From: Deltaproteobacteria bacterium
Lineage (GTDB): Bacteria; Myxococcota_A; UBA9042; PHBI01
Direction of reading: 5' to 3'
Assembly: GCA_020632715.1 (NCBI GenBank)
Contig: JACKFA010000011.1
Coordinates: 62,001-126,000, forward strand
Length of the DNA: 64,000 nucleotides
A model generated the notes under the pieces. It searched no databases. It saw only the letters and a list, made by a program, of their open reading frames with translations, and was not told the DNA's origin. Shown piece by piece: positions 36,125-43,304 of the stretch; the stretch's first letter is position 1, and each line of letters starts with the position of its first letter. A program made the translations under genes and the position numbers.

Positions 36125-36760
36125 TCACCCCCTCTCGCTCGGGGTGACGCCGCGCCGCGATCCATTTCCGATTTCTTCCGCGCGCGCCTCGACGCAGCCG
36201 CGGAGGCGCTCCTTCAGCCGGTGGACGCGGATCCGGAGCGCGTTCAGCCCGACGCCGAGCGCGTCGGCGAGGCGCTTCCGGCGGTCGATGCGCGCCTGCC
36301 CGCGGCCGGCGTGATAGTCGAGCACGAGCGCGCGCTCGTCGCCCGGGAGGCCGTCGAGGCACGCCTCGAGCGCGGCGGCGAGCACCTCCTCCGCGCGGGC
36401 GTCGGCGGGGTCCGCGTCGGGCGTTCGGCGCTCGCGCTCGCGCGCGTCGGCCTCGGCGCGCTCGGCGCGGGCGGCCTCGAGCCCGACGAAGCGCGCGACG
36501 CCGAGCACGAAGCCGACGACGTCGCGGACGGGCTCGCCCGCGTCGAGCTTCTCGGCGACCCGGTCGAAGGTGACGTCGGCGAGGGCGGTGGGATCGGCCG
36601 CCCCGCGCCACGCGAAGCGCTGCGCGAGCCGCTCGTGGAGGGCCGCGTAGGCCGCGCCGGCGGCGGCCGGATCGGGGTCGAGGGCGCCGAGGAGGCGCTG
36701 CCAGCCCGCCCCCTCGCGCTCGCGCGGAACATTCTCCGTGGACACCCGGACTTCATACAC
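36125..36760 (-). CDS. ECF-like RNA polymerase sigma factor
   Basis: A 211-residue sigma-like protein. Residues ~20-100 resemble region 2 (AAYAALHERLAQRFAWRGA, DVTFDRVAEKLDAGEPVRD) and ~125-195 region 4 (LDGLPGDERALVLDYHAGRG, RRKRLADALGVGLNALRIRVHRLKERL with the recognition helix). Two GTG starts are possible, 36760 and 36745; neither has a strong ribosome site and the longer is given. It heads the operon sigma, membrane protein, CHAT lipoprotein. The family resembles the divergent ECF sigmas common in Planctomycetes and myxobacteria. Confidence 0.75.
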   Translation of the reverse strand: MYEVRVSTENVPREREGAGWQRLLGALDPDPAAAGAAYAALHERLAQRFAWRGAADPTALADVTFDRVAEKLDAGEPVRDVVGFVLGVARFVGLEAARAERAEADARERERRTPDADPADARAEEVLAAALEACLDGLPGDERALVLDYHAGRGQARIDRRKRLADALGVGLNALRIRVHRLKERLRGCVEARAEEIGNGSRRGVTPSERG

Positions 36761-36799
36761 CGGGGGAAGGCCCGGCGCGAGGCGCGGCCCGCGCGGCGT

Positions 36800-38926
36800 T
36801 CAGCCCGGGAGGCGCTCCCAGACGGTCATCTGCGAGAGCGTGTGCTGGTGCTTGCGCGGGGTCTCCCGGATGACGAACGGCACGTCGCGCGGCGCGCCGA
36901 CGGCGCGGAAGCGGCCGCTGCCCTCGAGCGCCTCGCGGAGCCCCTCGAGCGTCGTGACGTCGCGCCCGTCGACGCGCTTCCCGCCGAGCCAGTTCGCCTT
37001 CGGGGTGAACTCCTCGAGCCACGTGTAGGGGGAGAGCAGCACGAGGAGGCCGCCCGGGACGACGCGCTCGGCGATGTGCGCGAGGAAGTGGGCGGGCGCG
37101 TGGAGGCGATCGATGAGGTTCGCGGCGAGGACGAGGTCGTAGCCGGTGAGGTGGGGCTTCAGGTTGTGGGCGTCGCCCTGGCGGAAGGTGACGCGGTCGC
37201 TCACGTCGGCGAGGCCGAGGTCGGCGAGGCGCGCCTCGGCGGGGCGCGTGAGCTCGCCCTCCTCGGGCACGAGGTAGCGGACGACGCCGTCGCCCTGGAG
37301 CTCGTGGGCGACCTTGATGAAGCGGGCGGAGAAGTCGATGGCGTCGACGTGGTCGGCGAAGCGCGCGAGCTCGAAGGCGGCGCGCCCGACGGCGCAGCCG
37401 AGGTCGAGCACCTTCCGCAGGGGGCGGTCGCCGGCGGCCTCGCGGGCGAGCTCGGCGCAGCGGCGCGGGAAGCTCGGGACGCCGAGGCGCTCGGGGCCGT
37501 AGTGGAAGTCGCAGTATTGGGCGACGGCCTCGTCGCTCTCGTAGGTGTTCACGGGGTGCTCGACGGCTTCGGGGGAGACGATCACGCGGAAGCCCGCGTG
37601 CTGATAGAAGTGGCGGCGGAAGGCGTAGCGCGCGGTGCGGGTGGCCTCGTTGCCGGTGGCGATCCAGGAGCCGCCGAGGAGGAGGTTGTGGCGGCCGTCG
37701 AAGGTGGGCGTCGAGAAGTCGTCGTAGAGCGGGTGGACGCGGAAGCCCTCGAAGCCGTCGATGGGGGTCTCGGTGTGCTGCCAGACGTTGCCGACGACGT
37801 CGGCGAGGCCGAGCGGGCCGTGGGCGTGGCGGTCGACGGGGCACGGCGACGTCTCGCGGGCGAGGGCGATGTTGCCGGACTCGCCGGTGAAGACGTCGTC
37901 GTCGGGGAGGCCGGCGACGGCGAGGAGGGCGTGCCACTCGGCCTCGGTGGGGAGGCGCGCGGGGCGGCCCGTGCGGCGGGCACGCCAGGCGCAGTAGGCG
38001 GCGGCCTCGAGCTGGTTGACCTCGACGGGCCAGGCCCAGGGCATGGGGATCTCCTCGGCGAGGGTGCGGAGGCGCCAGGCGGCGCCGTCCGGGCCCTCGG
38101 GGGCGCGCCAGAAGCGCGGGTGCTCGGCCTCGGCGAAGCTGCGCCAGGCCCAGCCCTCGTCGGTCCAGAGGGCGCGGTCGCGGTAGCCGCCGTCGGCGAC
38201 GAAGGCGCGGAAGTCGGCGTTGGAGGTGAGGAAGCGGTCGGCCTCGAAGGGGGGGACGACGACGTCGCGGTGGCCGTACTCGTTGTCCCAGCCGTAGCGA
38301 CCGGGGGCGCCGTGGGGTCGCCCGAGGGTGACGCGGCCGCCGGGGATGGGGACGAGGGCGTTCACGGGGGCGGGGCCTGCGTGATCGCGGCATGGCGCCC
38401 AGTCGGGCGAGGGGCGGACGAGGTCGAGGGGGAGCTGGCGGATGAGGACGGAGCTCGTCTCGAGGTGGATGCGCTCGTGCTCGACGGCCATGGGGATGGC
38501 CCAGGCGGGGTGGTCCCAGGTGAGGGTGGCGGGGAGCGGGGTGGTGGCGATGACGTGCTCGACGGCGGCGCGGACGCGGCGGCGGTAGGCCCAGACGTCG
38601 GCCGGGGCGGGCCAGTCGGCGGCGGGGCCGTCGAGGTCGTCCCAGGACATCTCGTCGACGCCGACGGCGAACGCGGCCTCGAGGTGCGGGTCGAGGCGCT
38701 CGGGGAGGAGGCGCGCGAGGACGAGCTTGTTGACGTAGAAGGTCGCCGTGTGGCCGAGGTAGAAGACGAGCGGGTGCCGGAGCGGGTCGGCCACGCGGAG
38801 GTAGGCGGCGTCGGAGGCGAGCAGGCCGAAGAGGCGCTCGTCGGCCTCCCAGGCGTCGCGGAACGACGCCAGGAGCGCCGCGCGCAGGGCGTCGGGCGAG
38901 GCCTGGTCGAGGCTCGGGGTGTTCAT
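36800..38926 (-). CDS. ovoA: 5-histidylcysteine sulfoxide synthase / 4-mercaptohistidine N1-methyltransferase
   Basis: OvoA joins cysteine to histidine oxidatively at C5 and later methylates 4-mercaptohistidine, key steps to the antioxidant ovothiol A. The 708-residue protein has the expected three parts: a DinB-like iron-binding domain (residues ~15-190, with the HX3HXE motif His150-His154-Glu156 in EHERIHLE), an FGE-sulfatase-like domain (~200-470, VNALVPIPGGRVTLG, LPTEAEWHALLA, LGGSWIATGNE), and a C-terminal SAM methyltransferase (VLDLGCAVGRAAFELARF). ATG 38926 has GGGAG upstream; longer starts lack homology. No ovoB-like lyase is adjacent. The methyltransferase domain separates it from the ergothioneine enzyme EgtB. 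Confidence 0.93.
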   Translation of the reverse strand: MNTPSLDQASPDALRAALLASFRDAWEADERLFGLLASDAAYLRVADPLRHPLVFYLGHTATFYVNKLVLARLLPERLDPHLEAAFAVGVDEMSWDDLDGPAADWPAPADVWAYRRRVRAAVEHVIATTPLPATLTWDHPAWAIPMAVEHERIHLETSSVLIRQLPLDLVRPSPDWAPCRDHAGPAPVNALVPIPGGRVTLGRPHGAPGRYGWDNEYGHRDVVVPPFEADRFLTSNADFRAFVADGGYRDRALWTDEGWAWRSFAEAEHPRFWRAPEGPDGAAWRLRTLAEEIPMPWAWPVEVNQLEAAAYCAWRARRTGRPARLPTEAEWHALLAVAGLPDDDVFTGESGNIALARETSPCPVDRHAHGPLGLADVVGNVWQHTETPIDGFEGFRVHPLYDDFSTPTFDGRHNLLLGGSWIATGNEATRTARYAFRRHFYQHAGFRVIVSPEAVEHPVNTYESDEAVAQYCDFHYGPERLGVPSFPRRCAELAREAAGDRPLRKVLDLGCAVGRAAFELARFADHVDAIDFSARFIKVAHELQGDGVVRYLVPEEGELTRPAEARLADLGLADVSDRVTFRQGDAHNLKPHLTGYDLVLAANLIDRLHAPAHFLAHIAERVVPGGLLVLLSPYTWLEEFTPKANWLGGKRVDGRDVTTLEGLREALEGSGRFRAVGAPRDVPFVIRETPRKHQHTLSQMTVWERLPG

Positions 38927-39071
38927 GGTGGCTGCTCCCGCGTGGCCGTCCGGGGGACGTGCGCCGGCTGAGGATAGGCACGGTACGGCCGGCAGGGCAG
39001 TTCGGTTTCCGGCCGATACCGAGATTTTTTCCCGACAGACCCTGGACACGCCGAAGACGCCGCCTCGGCGG

Positions 39072-40361
39072 TCAGAAGTTGAACTGGAGGCGCCCGCCGA
39101 GGAAGTCCTCCGTCGCGCGGTCGCCGCCCGCCGCGGCACCGCCCTCGAAGCTCGTGCGCTCGTAGTTCAGCTGCAGCTTCACGACGCGGTTCCAGTACCA
39201 GTTGAGGCCGACCGTGAGCGTCCCGAGCTTCTTCGCCGACGCGTCCGCGCTCGCGAAGCCGTCGTCGAAGGCGGCGTCGTCGACCGTGAGCTCGCCGTAG
39301 CGCACCGCGAGCTCGAGCGCGCCCCAGCCGCCCACGCGCGGGTCGAACGCGACCGCCGGCACGACCCCGCTCCGCGTCGAGCGCTCGCCCGTGAGCAGCA
39401 CCGACGCGTACGCCTGCCAGGCGACGTTCGACACGCTGCCCGTCACGTCGCCGAGCCGCAGATCCTGCGACGACACCACCACCTCCCCGAAGAGCCCGAC
39501 CGGCCCGACCCGCCAGTCGAGGTGCCCGCCGACGCGCGACCGCTCGCCGTCCGCCACCGTCGTGCCCGCGAGGTCGCTCCCCGCCGCGTACTTGAACCAC
39601 GTCGCCCGCCCCGTGGTCTTGTAGCTCGCGACGTTCGGCGCCGCCGCCGTCCCGAGCGCCTTCCCCCAGCTCCCCGTCACGCCGAGCGCGAGGTCGGCCA
39701 GCGCCGGCACCCCGAGCGGCTTGAACGGCTTGAACGTCACGCGCCCGCCGAGCTCGAAGCGGTCGTCGACGTCGACGTCGACGTTCGCGTTGTCCGCGGC
39801 GCCGTCGAAGAAGCCGAGCTGATAGTCCACCACGCCGTCCGCGAGCTTCCCGAGGAGCTGCAGCCCGATGTCGCGGTTGCCGCTCAGCTGCGCCGTCGGC
39901 CCGAGCTCCATGAACGTCGTCGTCGTCGAGCTCTGGAGGTGATCGTAGCTGTACGGCGCCTTGTCCTTCCCGAGCCGCCAGTGGAGCTCCGGGCAGTAGC
40001 CCCCCTCGATCGAGGCGTCGAGCACGCTGAGCTTCGAGTCCGAGAGGTCCACCACCCACTTCAGCTGGTAGTCCCCGAAGACCGTCGCCTTGAACCCCGG
40101 CCGGAAGCGCCGCACGCGGAACTGCGCGTTGCCGGCGTCGTCACCCGGGAAGCCGTAGGCGTCCACCTGGAGCTGCGTCAGGAAGCGGAGGCTGAAGTCG
40201 CCGTCGTCCGAGGCGATCTCGAACCCCGACCACGACGGCGCCGCCTTCGTGATCTGGACGCTCGGGGCCGGCGGCGGCGGCGGCTCCTCGGCGCGCGCCG
40301 CGAGCGGCGCGGCGAAGAGGGCGGTGGCCAGGAGAGACGCGGCGACAGGGCTCTTGGACAC
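39072..40361 (-). CDS. Phosphate-selective porin O/P-like outer-membrane protein
   Basis: A 429-residue protein with signal peptide (SLLATALFAAPLAARA, cleavage ~residue 25), a short Pro-rich segment, then a beta-barrel with alternating strands: FSLRFLTQLQVDAYGF, RRFRPGFKATVFGDYQLKWV and on to the C-terminal aromatic LGGRLQFNF. This matches the porin O/P family (Pfam Porin_O_P), which includes polyphosphate-specific OprO/OprP but also many uncharacterised porins. The GTG start at 40361 gives the best signal peptide; no strong ribosome site is visible and a longer start is open. Flanking genes do not indicate the solute. Confidence 0.82.
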   Translation of the reverse strand: MSKSPVAASLLATALFAAPLAARAEEPPPPPAPSVQITKAAPSWSGFEIASDDGDFSLRFLTQLQVDAYGFPGDDAGNAQFRVRRFRPGFKATVFGDYQLKWVVDLSDSKLSVLDASIEGGYCPELHWRLGKDKAPYSYDHLQSSTTTTFMELGPTAQLSGNRDIGLQLLGKLADGVVDYQLGFFDGAADNANVDVDVDDRFELGGRVTFKPFKPLGVPALADLALGVTGSWGKALGTAAAPNVASYKTTGRATWFKYAAGSDLAGTTVADGERSRVGGHLDWRVGPVGLFGEVVVSSQDLRLGDVTGSVSNVAWQAYASVLLTGERSTRSGVVPAVAFDPRVGGWGALELAVRYGELTVDDAAFDDGFASADASAKKLGTLTVGLNWYWNRVVKLQLNYERTSFEGGAAAGGDRATEDFLGGRLQFNF

Positions 40362-40522
40362 GGGAACTTCGAGGTCCGGGACGGCCGGAGCGTAGGCCCG
40401 TCCGGCGGCGCTGGCTACCCCGAAGCGCTCGCCTCCGGCCAAGGATCGTCACCGCCCACCGCGATGGCGTCGCGCGCCGCGTCGCGCTCTGGCAGGCTCG
40501 GGCTGACCCAGGAGGCGAACCG

Positions 40523-41062
40523 ATGGCGGGAACGACGGAGCGGCCGAGGTGCTCGGCCTACATCGCGGCGAGCGTGGACGGCTTCATCGCCGGCCCGAAC
40601 GGCGAGATCGACTGGCTCCACGCCGTCGACCGCGAGGGCGAGGACTACGGCTACGCCGCGCACATGGCGACCGTCGACGCCCTCGTCATCGGCCGCGGCA
40701 CCTACGACGTCGTCGCCGCGATGGGCGGCTGGTTCTATACGGGGAAGCGCGTCGCCGTGCTCACGAGCCGGCCGCCCGCCGCCCCCATCGCCGACGAGAC
40801 CTTCCACGCCGAGCCGCTCACCTCGCTCCTCGCGCGGCTCGCCAGCGAAGGCGTCGGCCACGTCTACGTCGACGGCGGGGTCGTCATCCGCGCTGCCCTC
40901 GCGGCGGGCGTCCTCGACGCCCTCACCATCTCCTGGATCCCCGTCCTCCTCGGCGCCGGGATCCCGCTCTTCGGCGGCGGCGCCTCGCGGTCGGCCCTCA
41001 CGCTCGTCGAGAGCCGCGCCTTCCCGAGCGGGCTCGTGCAGTCGCGCTACGCCGTCGGGTGA
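40523..41062 (+). CDS. Dihydrofolate-reductase-family (RibD C-terminal) protein
   Basis: A 179-residue single-domain protein of the RibD_C/DHFR-like family: YIAASVDGFIAGPNGEIDWL at the N-terminus, DALVIGRGTYD, VAVLTSRPPAAP, and GHVYVDGGVVIRAALAAGVL followed by VLLGAGIPLF are standard landmarks of the stand-alone, probably NADPH-dependent reductases. The true substrate of these small homologues is mostly unknown; they are not classical folate reductases. The ATG at 40523 starts the homologous region. Monocistronic; convergent with the barstar-fusion gene 9 bp away. Confidence 0.88.
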   Translation: MAGTTERPRCSAYIAASVDGFIAGPNGEIDWLHAVDREGEDYGYAAHMATVDALVIGRGTYDVVAAMGGWFYTGKRVAVLTSRPPAAPIADETFHAEPLTSLLARLASEGVGHVYVDGGVVIRAALAAGVLDALTISWIPVLLGAGIPLFGGGASRSALTLVESRAFPSGLVQSRYAVG

Positions 41063-41071
41063 CGCGCGCGG

Positions 41072-41848
41072 TCAGCGCCCGACGAGCACGCGGCTCGCGC
41101 GGCCGTCCGGCCCGAACAGCATGGTCTCCGCGACGTCCTCGCCGCGGTGGTTGCGATAGACGATGGTCACGGCGCCCGGCGCCCGGAACACCGCGCGCAG
41201 CTCGAAGCGGAGGTCGGGGCTCGCGGCGAGCGCCCGCCCCCAATACGCGCGCACCGCCTCCTTCCCGCGCACCACGCCGCCCGAGGCCGGGTCGAGCCGC
41301 GCCGCGAACGACGACCGCACCTCCATGTCCTCGGTGTAGTGCGCGAGCACCCGCTCGAGGTCGCGCGCGTTCCACGCGTCGACCCACTCGGCGGCGAAGT
41401 CGCCCGGCGCGAGCTGCGGCGGCGCCGCGCCCACGAGGACGAGCCGCACCACCTGCGCCGCGCCCGCGTCGGCGCGCCAGTGGGCGTCGGCGTCCTGCAC
41501 GACGCTCGCGAGCGCGTCGAGGGCCTCCGGGGCGTCGAGGCAGGCGCGGCCTGCGTCGCGGAGCACGATCACGACCGGGGCGCCCGGCTGCACGACGTCC
41601 TCGTCGCGCAGCAGGTCCGCGAGCGCGTCCCAGTTGCGGCCGTAGTGGTCGGGCAGCGCGAGCGCCTCGGCGAGCGCCGCGTGGACGGCGGCCTCGTCAC
41701 CGAGGATCGCCGCGTCGAGGCGCGCCACGCGTGCGCCGGCCGGGAGCGTCGCCCCGTCCAGCGCGCGGGCAGCGCGGACGGCGGGGGCGCCCGGCTCGAG
41801 GAGACCCGGGAGGGCAGAGAGCTCGGCGGGAGCTGCGTCATCGGTCAT
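41072..41848 (-). CDS. Barstar-like inhibitor fused to a SnoaL/NTF2-like domain
   Basis: A 258-residue cytoplasmic protein in two parts. Residues ~35-140 are barstar-like: ALALPDHYGRNWDALADLLRD has the barstar helix landmarks (phYGxNWDAL), with VVIVLRDAG next. Residues ~150-258 are SnoaL/NTF2-like: FAAEWVDAWNARDLERVLAHY and VRAYWGRALAASPDLRFEL. Barstars inhibit barnase-type ribonucleases, and the gene immediately upstream encodes one; the ATG start overlaps its stop (ATGA). The SnoaL part may be an add-on or a second, unrelated enzyme-like fold. Immunity role inferred from this pairing. Confidence 0.83.
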   Translation of the reverse strand: MTDDAAPAELSALPGLLEPGAPAVRAARALDGATLPAGARVARLDAAILGDEAAVHAALAEALALPDHYGRNWDALADLLRDEDVVQPGAPVVIVLRDAGRACLDAPEALDALASVVQDADAHWRADAGAAQVVRLVLVGAAPPQLAPGDFAAEWVDAWNARDLERVLAHYTEDMEVRSSFAARLDPASGGVVRGKEAVRAYWGRALAASPDLRFELRAVFRAPGAVTIVYRNHRGEDVAETMLFGPDGRASRVLVGR

Positions 41849-42276
41849 GGGCGGAGCCGGATGAAGGTGCGGTAGTGGTCGCGGGTATACCAGAGGTCCG
41901 GCGGGGCGCCGGTCACGAGCCGCCGCGCGCCGCGGCCGCGCCCATCGGGCGGCGGCACCGTGTACTCGTGGTAGGTGCCGCGCGGCGCCTGCGGCAGGCG
42001 GCGCTCGCGGTTCTCGAAGACGACGCCGTCGTTCCGCGGGAACGGGAAGGGGCCGCCGCGCTCGATGAGCCGGACCGTCGCGAGGACCGTCGCGCGCTCG
42101 TCGTCCGCGAGGCGCGCGAGCCCGGGGAGCGAGGCGGCGCCGTCGTCGGCGGCCGGCGCGGGCGCGGTCGCCGCCGGCGCGAGCGCGGGCGTCGGAGCGG
42201 CGTCACGACACCCACCGACGAGGGCGAGCGCGGCCACGAGCGCGGCGACCAGGGCGCGGCAGCGGGAGGAGCTCAT
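41845..42276 (-). CDS. Barnase-type guanyl-specific ribonuclease, lipoprotein
   Basis: A 143-residue secreted ribonuclease of the barnase/RNase Sa (N1/T1) family. Residues 1-23 end in a lipobox (ALVGGC, Cys23); a Pro/Ala linker follows. The catalytic domain has FENRERRLPQAPRGTYHEYT with presumed general base Glu104, GARRLVTG with Arg118/119, and YTRDHYRTF with presumed acid His134, aligning with Glu73, Arg87 and His102 of barnase. Start ATG 42276. Translationally coupled to the barstar-like gene. Lipid anchoring of a barnase is uncommon and suggests cell-surface display, perhaps for contact killing or extracellular RNA digestion. Confidence 0.87.
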   Translation of the reverse strand: MSSSRCRALVAALVAALALVGGCRDAAPTPALAPAATAPAPAADDGAASLPGLARLADDERATVLATVRLIERGGPFPFPRNDGVVFENRERRLPQAPRGTYHEYTVPPPDGRGRGARRLVTGAPPDLWYTRDHYRTFIRLRP

Positions 42277-42302
42277 GGCGCGAGCGTGGAGGATCGCGGG
42301 CC

Positions 42303-43253
42303 TCACGGCAAGGGCGCGCCCCCGCCCTGCCCCGCCCGCGCGAGGTGCGCGAGGACCGCGCGCGCGACCGCCTCGGGCTGCTCGAGGTGCAGGAAGTGGC
42401 CGGCCCCCGCGAGGGTCTGGAGCTCGCCCGCGCCGGTGAAGCGCGTCGCCGCGAGCGCCGGCCCGAACGCGCTCGCCGGCACGCAGCCGTCGCGCCCGCC
42501 CGCGAGGTAGAGCGCCGGCACCCGCACGGGGCGGCGCGAGAGCGCGTGGAGCGCGCGCGTCCGCGGCCGCCAGAGCGCGACGAGGTCGCGGTAGTAGCCG
42601 ACCCCGGCCGCCATCACCCCGGGCGCCGCGAGCGCCGCGTGGAGCGCCCGCCGCTCCGCGTCGGGGAGCTCGTAGCCCGGCGACCAGCGCCGCCAGAGCG
42701 CGTCGACCGCGCCCATGTCGCGCGCGAGCAGCGCCCTCACCGAGCGCGCCCGGAGCTGGAAGCCGAGGATGTACGCGAGCGGCAGGAGGCGCGTCGGGCG
42801 GCGCGCGAGGGCGGCCGGCAGCGCGCCGAGCGGCGGGATCGCGAGCGACACCAGCGACCGCACGCGCGCGGGCTCCCGCGCGGCCGCGAGCTGCGCGACG
42901 ATGGCGCCCCAGTCGTGGCCGACGAGGTGCGCGCGCGCCACGCCGAGGGCGTCGAGCGTGGCGAACACGTCGTCGACGAGGTCGGTCACGTCGGCCGCGC
43001 CCCGGGCCGTCGCGGGCTCGTAGCCGCGGAGCGTCGGCGCGACGGCGCGGTGGCCGGCGCGCGCGAGGGTCGGCAGCAGCGCGCGGAAGGTGCGGCGCGT
43101 GTCCGGGAAGCCGTGGAGGCAGAGGACGACGTCGTCGCCTCGCCCGGCGACGTCCGCCGTGACGCGCGCGCCGCGCACGTCGAGCTCCTCGCAGGCGGTC
43201 GTCGCGTCGGAGTGCAAGCCGTCTCCCTCCCTTCGAGCGCGCTCCATTGTCAC
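42303..43253 (-). CDS. Alpha/beta hydrolase (epoxide hydrolase/dehalogenase-like)
   Basis: A 316-residue soluble alpha/beta hydrolase: LCLHGFPDT (residues ~45-52, oxyanion hole), LRGYEPA, VGHDWGAIVAQLAA with Asp114 as nucleophile, PVRVPALYLAGGRDGCVP and GAGHFLHLEQPEAV with the catalytic His. An Asp nucleophile in GHDWG points to epoxide hydrolase or haloalkane dehalogenase rather than an esterase. The start may be 43253 (GTG) or the ATG two codons on. It lies 26 bp upstream of the ribonuclease gene on the same strand and may share its transcript. Substrate unknown. Confidence 0.85.
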   Translation of the reverse strand: MTMERARREGDGLHSDATTACEELDVRGARVTADVAGRGDDVVLCLHGFPDTRRTFRALLPTLARAGHRAVAPTLRGYEPATARGAADVTDLVDDVFATLDALGVARAHLVGHDWGAIVAQLAAAREPARVRSLVSLAIPPLGALPAALARRPTRLLPLAYILGFQLRARSVRALLARDMGAVDALWRRWSPGYELPDAERRALHAALAAPGVMAAGVGYYRDLVALWRPRTRALHALSRRPVRVPALYLAGGRDGCVPASAFGPALAATRFTGAGELQTLAGAGHFLHLEQPEAVARAVLAHLARAGQGGGAPLP

Positions 43254-43304
43254 GATGGCGCCGCCGATGGCAATGTGCTCGGAGCTTCAGCACGTGAGGG
43301 CGAC

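Noticed and set aside
36800..38926. Ergothioneine synthase EgtB as the identity of the FGE-type enzyme
   Set aside because: The C-terminal SAM-methyltransferase fused to DinB and FGE domains is the OvoA arrangement; EgtB lacks it, and no egtD neighbour is present.
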